Shown here piece by piece: positions 32,995 to 44,546 of a stretch of DNA of 64,000 nt. The DNA is from Marasmius tenuissimus (taxonomy: Eukaryota; Basidiomycota; Agaricomycetes; Agaricales; Marasmiaceae). Each line of letters begins with the position of its first letter. Position 1 is the first letter of the stretch. The DNA is taken from the NCBI GenBank assembly GCA_029532415.1, contig JAQOTA010000046.1, positions 2,281,739-2,345,738 of the forward strand. Direction: 5' to 3'. The notes below the pieces were generated by a model. That model was not told where the DNA came from and made no database searches. It worked only from the letters and a program-made list of their open reading frames with translations. The position numbers and the translations under genes are program-made.

Positions 32995-33474
32995 TGTAAC
33001 CGGTAGTATACTTAGTATACTTGAATCAATCATGCCTCCAAAGTGAGGCCTTGACCTTATACCAAGCTTCTGAGGCTCAACTTAGTCTCGCTTTCCGACC
33101 ATCCATGCTTCTGCAGTGACTTCCTCTGTCTAGCTTCTGCTAGTATGGGTCTTTGTCAAGTCTGATCCTATTATTCTAATCCTGAGTACGATGCCTTCGA
33201 GCCACTGGAGATATTCCCTTGATATGATTACAGGTCCTAGTTGTGCCTCCAAAATGATACTTTCTTCAGTTATACGACTCCTACAGTTTTCAGAGATAAG
33301 GAGAGACACCTCCGAGGCGCTATTCTCTCCTTATGCTAGGATCTGAGCCTTTTACTAGCCGCTCGGGACTCGCTCTAGTACTCGTATTACCTAGTCATTT
33401 CTTATCTGTTTTATGCTAAAATCACACAAAAACAAGGCTCTGAAGCTGCTTTTTAATAGCAGGCACTACAACGG

Positions 33475-35460
33475 GCCTCCCAGCAAGGAGGGGGGGAACC
33501 CCCCTCACCCCCATCCAGCAATAAGCCAAGAGTCTATACCTTTTGTGTTGACAAATTGATGGCCGCCGGTCTCTAGTAATAACAACTGGAGGCCAGCTTG
33601 AATATGTGGCTTATCATCTCGAAGAATCGAAGAATCCCCGGGGGCCAGAACTACTAGATTGAGTCGTTTGACTCATGGCCAGAGTGAGGGACTGAGGGTG
33701 GGTTGAGGTTCAAGATCATCTTGACACGGTCTTCTAGGAAGCTTTGCCCAAAACATACATTCAAGTAATGGGCACACATGAATAACCAAGAGCAAAAACA
33801 CAAACACTCACCTCTTCTGTGTGAGAAACACGTTGCACTCAAAACTGCCTTGAAATGAACCTAAAATCTGCCAGTTGCAGGCTCTGAATACTTTGCAAGT
33901 GAGTTTGCAAGACATCCTTGCATTTGCGAGTTCTTTCACGGCCGCTTCTTCTTTGCTTGGACTGACATTTGGCAATTGGCACGACGGGAGACAGAAGAGA
34001 ATGCCGCAGCGGCAAAAATATTGAAATTCAGATGCTTTAGATGTGTTGTGACTGTGCAAAAGTACACGTGAGTCGTGGGAAGGGCCCAAAGGAGGGGTGC
34101 GCAGATTTCACCGACGCCGGCAAGCGGCAGGGCCCGATACTGCCTGTTCCTCACTAGTACAGTTACTCTCGATCTCAACCTACATTTCTAGTGTTATGGG
34201 TTCCCAGCTCCCTACTTGTAGGCCACAATAAAAATCTCAGATTTTATTGCTCAACCAACCTGCTCGTACTCAGACTATTTACATAAGTGCGGTATTGATA
34301 GCCAGTGATAACCACAGGAGATAATCAAGTTTTACTTAACGGCCTCCCTCCTGGTCGTTGCTCGGCCTTCGGCCAGCTCCTTCCAGGAGGGAGGAGGGGA
34401 AGTCCCTTGTACCCATCCAACGTATAACAGAATGGATCCCTTACCAATGTCGTGGGGAAGTGACATTGATACCATAGCAAAGCTGAAGCCAAGAATGCAA
34501 AACAGCCTTGATTAAACACCCCAGCGCATGTTGAAGGCGAGCAACTTCCTGCGCGACTTTCGGCATGCAGATTGTTTGAAAGCAACATAATAATAAAGCA
34601 GCAAACCGGGGCAATTCGCAAATCAAATCCGTCAGAAATTGAATGTCAGCAGTAAAGCACAGAAGCCAATGTCAATGAGTACTGGCCAATGAGAAATCGA
34701 GAAAATGCAAGATAAAGGCTCTTACAAGACATTCCAAACTGGAGGAGAGTGGCAGAAGAGTTAGAACGAGCTTACCCTTGATATGACTTCGTCAAACTAG
34801 GGTCAGCTCAATACATGTGATCGCGGGTAAAAAGTCACGAGATCAGATTGGATGCCCGCAGAAACGATTTCTTCGCACTTTTGGTAAAACCCAATACTTA
34901 TCAGTATCGGGAAATCGGTTTTTCATGAACCGGTAAAACCCTCTACTTAACAGTAGCGGGAATCGTCCCACTTCCCCACGTTTGTTCTCTCCTAACCTCC
35001 TTCAACATCCTTCGCCGTCGCACCCTCCCGGCTCCACTATCACCGAATGGAATCAAAACTATATGGGGAGAGCTCTGAATGAATCATAGCCACGTATGGA
35101 CGCATCTCTCTTCAGATCTTAACTCCTGATATCTTGAATTTCGAAACAAACCGTGGATCATATTCGTACGTGTGCTAGCCTTGATTTCAAGATGTAGAAG
35201 CTACTTCATGCCACAAAATCCACTCGTTGTCGAGCTTGTTTTGCGGCATCAATACCACTCGAGATCTCATCGCATCCGTCGCTATCAGTGCTGATGCTTG
35301 GGCGACATAGGATCCGGATATTCTTTTTTCAGGAAATGAAAGCACACGTCTGAGTCAATGTTCTCGATGATTGATCAACGACTGGGGGAACCACTCTCGA
35401 TCACTTCACCTCCTTCCTTCCTAACATCTCAACTTGGACGCCCCTTCCTTCGCATGCGCA
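33475..35460. other. Non-coding repeat-like region with GC-rich hairpins
   Basis: No gene I can support. GC-rich inverted repeats occur at 33484-33515 (G7..C6) and 34343-34394 (CCTCCCTCCTGG with its exact reverse complement). Both are followed by a CCCATCCA word and then an AT-rich stretch, so they may be two copies of one short repeat. A minus-strand frame at 33808-34089 is conserved in the right arm, but it is in a stretch conserved at DNA level. From about 34800 the sequence is the upstream region of the seven-helix gene. Confidence 0.4.
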
Positions 35461-36855
35461 ATGGCCAATCCGGATGACTTCACTTTGATATCTATCATCG
35501 GTTCCAACCTTTTCTCGAACGGAGTTGGGTTGTTGGTAACGACGATTCCCTACGGTCCGTCTGCGCTCGTATCCTTCGATATCACAACGTCTGAATTAGA
35601 AAAATAGGCATCTATGTGGTACTCTTCTTCTTCGCTGTTATAATTCTGTGGTCCGTCATTCCCTCTCAATCTCGACTTTATTGGCTTGTTCAAGAACGTC
35701 GTCCATTAGTCGGGACGGGGTCAAACCGCAGCCAAAGATCGCCTTACTACTAGCCGTGTTCTCCATGTTTGCCATATCAACGTTCTTTGTCGCCACCTAC
35801 GCGCATATCTTTCTCGAGACAATTAGGATTGTTCTGGTCAACGGTGTCACTGAGCCGGTTGCAAACAAGATCATATCATACCAGGATCGATTCACCTTCC
35901 TATCCCTTATTCAGGAGGTCCTGTTTTTTGTTGAGGTGAGCGAGCCTCCTTGCAATGAATCGAACTTGACCATGCTCATATGCCTGATACCTCTGACGAA
36001 GGTGTTGATCGGGGATTTTGTAGTGGTTTGGAGAGCCTGGGCGCTATGGTCAGAGAACCGGAAGATTGTTCTAATCCCCATCGCGTTACTTCTGGGCTCA
36101 GCAGGTACGTGCAGTTCTAGGAAAACAAACATTCTTGAGGTCTTTAAAGTGGTCCCGTAGCGTCAGCGGCATCTTTCTTTGGCTGTTTTGTGCATTACAA
36201 CTGGCCACTCGACATGCCTCCAACTTGCAATGCTCTCAATATCTCGACATATGTTCTATCCATGGCCACAAACGTTGCTAGTACTACCGCCATCGGTTAT
36301 AAGGTTTGGTAAGTATTCCTGCCGCATCAGCACCAAACTTGTTCTAATGGAAAGTAGGGTACAACGGAGCGCCTTCAAGAGATACTTTGCCACGAGTCGC
36401 CACGGCTTAGGGATGGAGAAAATTCTCGTGTTGCTAATGGAATCTGGAATGGTCTACACTACTCTTTGGGCGAGTTGTTCTTCTTCATGCGCCTATATCT
36501 TGCATGCTCTAACACAATGCGTAGATTCTTCAATTGATCACCTGCATCCCGTCTATTGGGAACACCTATTCTGGGCAGCTCGTACAGCAGGTCTTCAACT
36601 CCATCAGCGTTCAAATAGTGGTAGGTTTAATATCTTTCTGCGAGAACCACCTACTGATAGGACGTGGCAAACCCCAAGGGCATCTACCCGACCTTAACAA
36701 TTGTTCTTGTTTTCCTTCACCGTTCACTATGGGATGCGTCCGGCTCAGCTTTACATCTCGAGAGGCCCCCTGCACCGCTGTCTTCTGGTGTCGGCACCAA
36801 AAGTTTTGATCTCGAAATGATAACCAACAGACATTCAGTTCTCCGCCGCCATTAA
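35461..36855 (+). CDS. Seven-helix membrane protein, agaricomycete type, about eight exons
   Basis: Exons as I read them: 35461-35554 (MANPDDFTLISIIGSN), 35608-35650 (IYVVLFFFAVII), 35710-35935 (KPQPKIALLLAVFSMF..FVE), 36002-36104 (VLIGDFVVVWRAWALWSENR), 36161-36308 (SFFGCFVHYNW..AIGYKVW), 36355 onward (FKRYFATSRHG..EKILVLLMESGMVYTTLW), and a last exon containing GIYPTLTIVLV, ending at TAA 36855. Introns are 50-75 bases with GT..AG. The WRAWALW motif after a membrane helix, the VLLMESG helix and the YPTLTIVLV helix are familiar from a large family of uncharacterised seven-helix proteins in agaricomycetes. The exon joint around 36470-36660 is uncertain. Ligand and function are unknown; it would sit in a membrane. 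A partial decayed copy lies at 41161-41752. Confidence 0.72.
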
Positions 36856-38939
36856 GCCACTATACCGTAATTCATACCGTTCTCACTCTTTATACCCTTA
36901 CGTTCTCTACATTCTCCCCTTTATGAACGGTTCTGAAATCACTCACTTCTAATGAAAGCTTCCGTGCTGACCGTGATCCCTGCCAAGATGATCATCTCAG
37001 CTAAATGTCACCAGAGATGGTTTCCCTCCCGGCGTGATGAGGTAGGGAGTCAGGATCACTGATCACACACTGACACTGTTGGTGACTCAGCAGCAGCACT
37101 TCGGTATCCCACCTACCCGTAGCAACGAAGAACGATGCCAACTCTTCTATGTAACGACCGTTTTCGGGGGAAATAGGATAGAAAGTACCAGTCTCGGAGG
37201 TGAGCAACTTGCGTCCTCATGTCCGGCGACGTCGCTTGGTGGGTTCCCTGTTTTCAACGCGAGCCACTTGCGGAGCTGTTATATGTCGGTAGTACGACCG
37301 GAGTTGGCGAATCTCTTGACATGAGCACACACTCTCCCGTTACTTGAGTGACAGGTAATGTCCGATGCCTCTCTCACCAACGCCTGCTCGATATACCTGT
37401 GATAGTCTGGAGCCCGAAGCAGTTGGCGGATTCCAACCTATCAGGCGAGTACTGTATGACACACATGTACATCTACTGATACTTCATCCTCATAACTGTT
37501 GAATCACTTTCAGTACAGTCACTGCAGTGTCGGTGCCAGCCTCTAGCATATCTAAGAACCATCCCTTGCCTGCAACCGCCGCTCCGTCGATCCCGTGGTA
37601 AGTTTATATTTACCCTTCGAGAAAACAAGAGCCAAAAATCGAAGAGTCTTTCGCCGTCATTACGCAGTTCATCTTCCAAAGGAGAGGCAAGTCACCCGCG
37701 CCCCTAGTGACTTTTATAACCATCTGGTTCACGGAGACGTTTGTCGTACTCCATGGTGTCACCACTGGAGATCTTCTAGCCGTGTCGCCGAGTGGTAGTA
37801 TTTCCCCCTAAACAGGCGCTGTTCCGCCACAAAGCATCATCGATTCAGGCCTCGGCTAGATCGCATCGTGGGAACTTATTGCCAAAGAAGGAGTTTTCTT
37901 TTTACATCGCTCTCGAAGTTTGAAAGTTCAAAGTTGACGTTAACCTGGACCACCCGGCAGTGACCAAATCTACTGGTGATGATATCGTCCAAAGTCGTAC
38001 CCTCTTCGTCCCCAAGTCCCGACACCATATCTTGAGGACTAGAAAACAGCCATGAACTATCATGGTCTCCTATCGGTCGCATCTTTATTGGCATGAAATC
38101 TCACCTCCCCAACCATCAAATTTCGAACAAATCGCAGTCCTTCGCAGATTCTGCAGTCTGCCAGGCCCGAAAACTCCGACTTTACTCCGAGATCGCCGCT
38201 CCCAGCGTTACAGCAACGCCACTTGAGCTTCCATCGCCATTCGTTTTTTAGTATGAGCGCCGACCGTCTTTGGGCAAAGTAAAATATTGTTTTAGGCCGA
38301 GGACAGATGTACGTGTCGATGTCGACCTCGATTAATGGTTAAAGGGTCGATGGTCGTCCTTGTTTCTTTTCACTGTTTGCTATAGGATCCATCTGGTTTA
38401 GCTTCGCACCTCTGCATTGCCGTCCTTGAATGTCGGAGAAATTGAGTGATTTGACATTGAGACGTTTCCCAAAAACAATTGGTTCGTCGCCGTTATGGAC
38501 AAGCCAACATACTTCAACTATTCTCATTTCTTGCCCTTCCACTCTTTCTGCTCTCCCTTCAGGCTGGATTTATCCCGAAATCATCTGTCTGACGAGTGCG
38601 TCACTTATCTCCAACGAATGCTTCCGCGCTGTAATAGTGATCTTTACCACGGCCTCGTTAGAGATGAGTTCCGCTTTTAGTATGATGAGTGGGAGCCGGG
38701 GACCACACACCGAGTAACAACGCTATCTCAGCACCGACGCTTGACAGCGGTATCCTTTGGTATCTCACCTAGGCGTGGCAACAACTTGAAACAATGCCGA
38801 CCCATTCTTGAAACAGCTGTTGTCGGGGGCGATAAAATGCACCACTTCCTGGACGCGAAAAAGCAATCAATGTCTTGCGACGCTACTCTCGTATCGACAA
38901 ACGGGTGGGTCCCCACTTGCCACAGTATTGTGATTTACT
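36856..38939 (+). other. Spacer with a degenerate Ser/Thr-rich coding stretch
   Basis: From 37515 (after a TTTCAG acceptor) to 37593 and again from about 37675 to 37820, open pieces separated by a 70-base GTAAGT intron encode a Ser/Thr/Pro-rich peptide. They parallel the better preserved stretch at 39196-39960. In this arm a TGTCACC-like match is broken by stops; in the right arm (45.64-46.02 kb) the same region reads through as SSSKGEASHPPPVTFTTI. 37870-38939 holds only short frames (for example 38495-38680) that I cannot support as genes. Confidence 0.35.
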
Positions 38940-38959
38940 GAATCTGCATCTACTGCAGT

Positions 38960-39949
38960 ACGACTGTCGACGAGCCTCGTGTTGGGAGCTTGCATGTGGC
39001 CCTGCAAACCCCCGAGGGTGCTCATATTTCTATCGAAACCCATAGGTGATGTCTAGCGTTGATCGCTAGTGCTCAATACGTTTGTAAATCGTGATAGGTT
39101 GACACAGGACGAGCGGGAACCCCCTGCCAGGTGCGTGCTACGTAACTCGTATGCACTGATGCTTCATGCACACCACTGACTATCACATCACTTTCAGTAC
39201 GGTGACGCCGGAACCAGCCAACACATTTGCAAATCATTGCTCGTTCACGGCTATTGTTCTGTCGAGCCCATTGTAAGTTTGATCTTACCCAAGAATGATA
39301 ACTAGGGCCTAAAGAGTTCTTCGTGGTCATTGTGCAGTCCAACTCCCGAAGGAGAAGGAAGTTCCCCACCCCCCGTGACGTCTACCATAATTGGGTCCGA
39401 GGAGACGTCCACCGGCACTGTCTTGATCACTAGCACCATCTTGACACAAAGCATCGCTACGTCCAGCGTTTTTGCTCCATCTACAAACCCGACCACGAGT
39501 GCGACTCAAGTGTCTGAGTCCTACCTTCTCTCCCAGGTTCTCCCGAGGTATCTTTCCTTTCGGGTGTTCGAAGCAAAATCCCTGAAGATATTCGCACTAG
39601 TACCAGATCTACAGCTTCAGCGGTCCATCCGGAGACCGTCAGCTCAGCCATCCCGTCGAATACGACGACGGGAGACTTCGGCACAAGTCAATCATCATCA
39701 CCGTCAGTTTCTGAGAACTCCTCTTCACTCACATCGTCGCGAGCCGACACTCTATTGCTACTGCTATTTTTTATAGCCTTATTTTGGTTCGGATTAATCC
39801 ACCTAATTGGTCTACTTGACCTGAGTATTTCTGAATACAGTTCTAGTGATTGGGCAAGTCGGAGCCCTGCCATAAATCAAGGCATTGGAAGTGTACTTCA
39901 ACACGCTCCTCCTCGAAAAAACCATATGGTATCTCCAGAACCGTTTTGA
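38960..39949 (+). CDS. Candidate Ser/Thr-rich, single-pass membrane protein
   Basis: Candidate exons: 38961-39046 (TTVDEPRVGSLHVALQTPEG), one after the TTTCAG at 39197 to 39271 (TVTPEPANTFANHCSF..) ending at GTAAGT, and a long one from about 39337 that is rich in Ser, Thr and Pro. Near 39755 a strongly hydrophobic segment appears (LLLLLFFIALFWFGLIHLIG), followed by a polar tail to TGA 39949. Ser/Thr-rich ectodomain plus one helix suggests a surface or wall-sensor-like protein, but I recognise no named family. The register changes once between 39330 and 39600, so an intron or a frameshift is missing from this model. The N terminus is not located. Confidence 0.35.
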
Positions 39950-41160
39950 CTGTGAGTAGGGAACATGGGCCGGGATCGAGGCCAGGTCGCTGATTGGGAC
40001 CCGCGATTGGAGGCCGGAGCAGACAAGTTCTGTCATCGGTTCATATCAACGTTCTGATGACAGTTCGACTCTCCCAATCAAGTACTATGTATCTTCGCAT
40101 GTCCATCTCCGTCTGACATCCTGCATAAACCGGTACGTTTCCTCGTTTAACAATCGAAAAGACAACGCCGCAATAGCACGAGGACTTAAAAGTGTGACAT
40201 ATCCAAGATGCTCGCTCGTTGCTGTTACTGGCTGGAATAGCCAGCCCAGCGGCGTCGTCAATCATGATCAGAGTGCCAATTCTTGACTCGTATTTGCGAA
40301 TTTATCGGCTGGTTTCCGTTGGCGCTGTCACAGATAGCTACTAAAGAATAATAATTGCGGGCTTTCTGCATCATGATGATGCATATGTGCATCGTAATAC
40401 TACTTCGGAGTCGACTCAGAGTCGACACTCCAGAGGCATCCGAACAACGTTCCAGATTGATTGCGCCCTCTATATACTATACCGACAAGAAAGCAATCCT
40501 GGAGTCTGACTTGCAATTGGGAGACTAGAACAACGTTGTGCCATGGTGGCACTGCTTCCAGCTGAATACTATGATTATGTTCAAAGGCCCCCGCCCCCGA
40601 AAATCGGCTGCTCTGCTGAGGAACCCGTTTGTACTCCACAATAGTATCACTGCGCCCACTAAGGCCTGGGCCTGAGGCCTGAGGGCCGCAACATTACCTG
40701 ACACGACGCGCCTGGTCCACGGAGGAGGGGTTTCAGTTTATTACGCGGTATGGTCCACGTGCTGATCATGAACGCCGTCGGAGACTAGAATCTAGTGTTT
40801 ACGTAAAATTGAAGTTCTTGATTCTGACCACCGACAGTGCCAGCAGTTCCAGTCTGAGTTAGGCCTCTAACCAGCGCCCCACAAGACAGTGTCAATCGAC
40901 GCTTGCTCATCATGCATCATGCATCAACATTGACGAGTCTGTGACAAGCCTAGCTAGTAGTAACCAACCGTCCGATGTCCTTCGAACTCGTCTCACCCTC
41001 TTTGCGCTACCAGATCCGGAAACTTCAACTTCATTCTTGCGGTACATATACGCACATCGCTTGCGATTGTCAGCGTATATCTTCAGTCTGGATACACCAG
41101 ACTAGCTTTGCGGCATCAATGCCACTCGAGATCCGATTGCCTTCTGTTGCTATAGTATGA
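39950..41160. other. Spacer with clustered short palindromes
   Basis: No gene that I can support. A perfect 17-base palindrome TGCATCATGATGATGCA (40367-40383), GAGTCGACTC (40408-40417) and a second GTCGAC word precede a TATA-like CTATATACTATA (40471-40482). CATCATG units repeat near 40908-40926. The end, 41100-41160, resembles the region upstream of the seven-helix gene near 35250. Confidence 0.4.
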
Positions 41161-41752
41161 AGTTGGACCGTTGAAGACTGCAATTAAAGTTCGCCCCTGC
41201 TCACCAGGAGCAGCGCAATAGGCAGTTGGAGTACTCTTTTCCTTCGCTGTCATAATTGAGCTGTTGATGGATTTCGTTCACTAATCGTACCGAGGGCAAA
41301 GCACAGCCAAAGATCGCCTTACTTGCGTGCTCTCTCTGTTTGTTATCTCGATGTTTTTTGTCGCCACCTACGCACAGATCTTTCTCGATTCTCGAGGGAA
41401 TCAGTATGGTTCTGGTCAACGGGGTCACGGAGCCGGTCGCCAATAAGATGGTATCGTACCAAGATCAATCTACCTTCCTGTTCAGGAGGTCATGTTTTTG
41501 TTGAGGTGTTTTTGTTGAGGTGAGCGGGCTTATTCATGACACATTTCATTCTCACCACGCTCATGTAGTTAGCACGCCTGACAAAGGTGTTGATCTGGAA
41601 TTTTGTTGTGGTTTAGAGAGTCTGGGCATTATGGTCAGAGAACGGGATAATTGTTTCCGCACCCACCGCATTACTTCTGTGTTCAGCAGGTACGCCAGTG
41701 TGCACTGGCTCTCGCAAATCAAGCGTTCCCGAGATCTCAGTTGTTCCGTAGT
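41161..41752 (+). pseudogene. Decayed partial copy of the seven-helix gene, cut by the palindrome centre
   Basis: Pieces match 35620-36104: the ATAATT..GCAAAGCACAGCCAAAG stretch, the MFFVATYAQIF-like helix, VLVNGVTEPVANKM and SYQDQSTF, then the GLESLG region equivalent to the WRAWALW exon in a wrong frame. Frameshifts and stops throughout. The sequence ends at the fold-back point 41753, just after the equivalent of the exon 4 donor site. Confidence 0.75.
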
Positions 41753-41753
41753 C
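41753..41753. other. Palindrome centre with one-base loop
   Basis: CCGTAGT, then C at 41753, then ACTACGG. The symmetry continues outward without a spacer. There is no unique sequence between the arms. Confidence 0.97.
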
Positions 41754-42345
41754 ACTACGGAACAACTGAGATCTCGGGAACGCTTGATTTGCGAGAGCCA
41801 GTGCACACTGGCGTACCTGCTGAACACAGAAGTAATGCGGTGGGTGCGGAAACAATTATCCCGTTCTCTGACCATAATGCCCAGACTCTCTAAACCACAA
41901 CAAAATTCCAGATCAACACCTTTGTCAGGCGTGCTAACTACATGAGCGTGGTGAGAATGAAATGTGTCATGAATAAGCCCGCTCACCTCAACAAAACACC
42001 TCAACAAAACATGACCTCCTGAACAGGAAGGTAGATTGATCTTGGTACGATACCATCTTATTGGCGACCGCTCCGTGACCCCGTTGACCAGAACCATACT
42101 GATTCCCTCGAGAATCGAGAAAGATCTGTGCGTAGGTGGCGACAAAAACATCGAGATAACAAACAGAGAGAGCACGCAAGTAAGGCGATCTTTGGCTGTG
42201 CTTTGCCCTCGGTACGATTAGTGAACGAAATCCATCAACAGCTCAATTATGACAGCGAAGGAAAAGAGTACTCCAACTGCCTATTGCGCTGCTCCTGGTG
42301 AGCAGGGCGAACTTTAATTGCAGTCTTCAACGGTCCAACTTCATA
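41754..42345 (-). pseudogene. Mirror copy of the decayed seven-helix gene
   Basis: Reverse complement of 41161-41752. Two T5 runs of the left arm are T4 here (41993-41996 and 42006-42009 on the plus strand as A4). Apparent ORFs spanning the centre on both strands are products of the symmetry. Confidence 0.75.
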
Positions 42346-43556
42346 CTATAGCAACAGAAGGCAATCGGATCTCGAGTGGCATTGATGCCGCAAAGCTAGT
42401 CTGGTGTATCCAGACTGAAGATATACGCTGACAATCGCAAGCGATGTGCGTATATGTACCGCAAGAATGAAGTTGAAGTTTCCGGATCTGGTAGCGCAAA
42501 GAGGGTGAGACGAGTTCGAAGGACATCGGACGGTTGGTTACTACTAGCTAGGCTTGTCACAGACTCGTCAATGTTGATGCATGATGCATGATGAGCAAGC
42601 GTCGATTGACACTGTCTTGTGGGGCGCTGGTTAGAGGCCTAACTCAGACTGGAACTGCTGGCACTGTCGGTGGTCAGAATCAAGAACTTCAATTTTACGT
42701 AAACACTAGATTCTAGTCTCCGACGGCGTTCATGATCAGCACGTGGACCATACCGCGTAATAAACTGAAACCCCTCCTCCGTGGACCAGGCGCGTCGTGT
42801 CAGGTAATGTTGCGGCCCTCAGGCCTCAGGCCCAGGCCTTAGTGGGCGCAGTGATACTATTGTGGAGTACAAACGGGTTCCTCAGCAGAGCAGCCGATTT
42901 TCGGGGGCGGGGGCCTTTGAACATAATCATAGTATTCAGCTGGAAGCAGTGCCACCATGGCACAACGTTGTTCTAGTCTCCCAATTGCAAGTCAGACTCC
43001 AGGATTGCTTTCTTGTCGGTATAGTATATAGAGGGCGCAATCAATCTGGAACGTTGTTCGGATGCCTCTGGAGTGTCGACTCTGAGTCGACTCCGAAGTA
43101 GTATTACGATGCACATATGCATCATCATGATGCAGAAAGCCCGCAATTATTATTCTTTAGTAGCTATCTGTGACAGCGCCAACGGAAACCAGCCGATAAA
43201 TTCGCAAATACGAGTCAAGAATTGGCACTCTGATCATGATTGACGACGCCGCTGGGCTGGCTATTCCAGCCAGTAACAGCAACGAGCGAGCATCTTGGAT
43301 ATGTCACACTTTTAAGTCCTCGTGCTATTGCGGCGTTGTCTTTTCGATTGTTAAACGAGGAAACGTACCGGTTTATGCAGGATGTCAGACCGGAGATGGA
43401 CATGCGAAGATACATAGTACTTGATTGGGAGAGTCGAACTGTCATCAGAACGTTGATATGAACCGATGACAGAACTTGTCTGCTCCGGCCTCCAATCGCG
43501 GGTCCCAATCAGCGACCTGGCCTCGATCCCGGCCCATGTTCCCTACTCACAGTCAA
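42346..43556. other. Mirror of the palindrome-rich spacer
   Basis: Equivalent of 39950-41160; nothing additional seen. Confidence 0.4.
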
Positions 43557-44546
43557 AACGGTTCTGGAGATACCATATGGTTTTTTCGAGGAGGAGCGTG
43601 TTGAAGTACACTTCCCAATGCCTTGATTTATGGCAGGGCTCCGACTTGCCCAATCACTAGAACTGTATTCAGAAATACTCAGGTCAAGTAGACCAATTAG
43701 GTGGATTAATCCGAACCAAAATAAGGCTATAAAAAATAGCAGTAGCAATAGAGTGTCGGCTCGCGACGATGTGAGTGAAGAGGAGTTCTCAGAAACTGAC
43801 GGTGATGATGATTGACTTGTGCCGAAGTCTCCCGTCGTCGTATTCGACGGGATGGCTGAGCTGACGGTCTCCGGATGGACCGCTGAAGCTGTAGATCTGG
43901 TACTAGTGCGAATATCTTCAGGGATTTTGCTTCGAACACCCGAAAGGAAAGATACCTCGGGAGAACCTGGGAGAGAAGGTAGGACTCAGACACTTGAGTC
44001 GCACTCGTGGTCGGGTTTGTAGATGGAGCAAAAACGCTGGACGTAGCGATGCTTTGTGTCAAGATGGTGCTAGTGATCAAGACAGTGCCGGTGGACGTCT
44101 CCTCGGACCCAATTATGGTAGACGTCACGGGGGTGGGGGAACTTCCTTCTCCTTCGGGAGTTGGACTGCACAATGACCACGAAGAACTCTTTAGGCCCTA
44201 GTTATCATTCTTGGGTAAGATCAAACTTACAATGGGCTCGACAGAACAATAGCCGTGAACGAGCAATGATTTGCAAATGTGTTGGCTGGTTCCGGCGTCA
44301 CCGTACTGAAAGTGATGTGATAGTCAGTGGTGTGCATGAAGCATCAGTGCATACGAGTTACGTAGCACGCACCTGGCAGGGGGTTCCCGCTCGTCCTGTG
44401 TCAACCTATCACGATTTACAAACGTATTGAGCACTAGCGATCAACGCTAGACATCACCTATGGGTTTCGATAGAAATATGAGCACCCTCGGGGTTTGCAG
44501 GGCCACATGCAAGCTCCCAACACGAGGCTCGTCGACAGTCGTACTG
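43557..44546 (-). CDS. Mirror copy of the Ser/Thr-rich membrane protein candidate
   Basis: Same features as the left copy, including the Leu/Phe-rich segment (codons around 43750). A run at about 44131-44143 has five C/five C on one strand where the left arm has four/six. The same limits on exon structure apply. Confidence 0.3.

Larger units (their letters stand above)
12202..33469 (+). mobile_element. TGTA-element copy 1 (outermost host of the nest), in two pieces
   Basis: The element's own sequence is 12202-14187, 14777-14800 and 32771-33469, about 2.7 kb; the rest is nested insertions. It starts TGTAAAGTGCC and ends GGCACTAC(A), so the first bases read inward from each end are TGTAA and TGTAG. 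AACGG lies on both sides (12197-12201 and 33470-33474); if the final A belongs to the element, the duplication is the 4 bases ACGG. Copy 2 at 15077-17783 is uninterrupted. No LTRs, reverse transcriptase, integrase or transposase is visible. It carries one intron-containing gene. TGTNR ends with a 4-base duplication recall Ginger-type DNA transposons, but no enzyme confirms this. Confidence 0.82.
19506..41752 (+). repeat. Left arm of giant inverted repeat
   Basis: Pairs base by base with 41754-64000 about the centre 41753. The inner 3.9 kb (37.86-41.75 kb) matches with only single-base homopolymer differences. The outer boundary is beyond what the window can show, because the right arm reaches the window end. 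Confidence 0.97.

Noticed and set aside
12202..33469. TGTA-element as an LTR retrotransposon remnant (LARD or TRIM)
   Set aside because: No terminal direct repeats are seen in the intact 2707-bp copy, and its gene retains an intron.
33461..33474. CACTA-type transposon, suggested by CACTACA near the end of TGTA-element copy 1
   Set aside because: CACTA would have to be the outermost inward-reading word with a 3-base duplication. Here the end reads TGTAG inward and the duplication is 4-5 bases.
41520..42175. Overlapping ORFs of 141 and 204 residues on opposite strands with identical C-terminal sequence
   Set aside because: They are the same frame read into and out of the palindrome centre. 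The sequence is a frameshifted remnant of the seven-helix gene.
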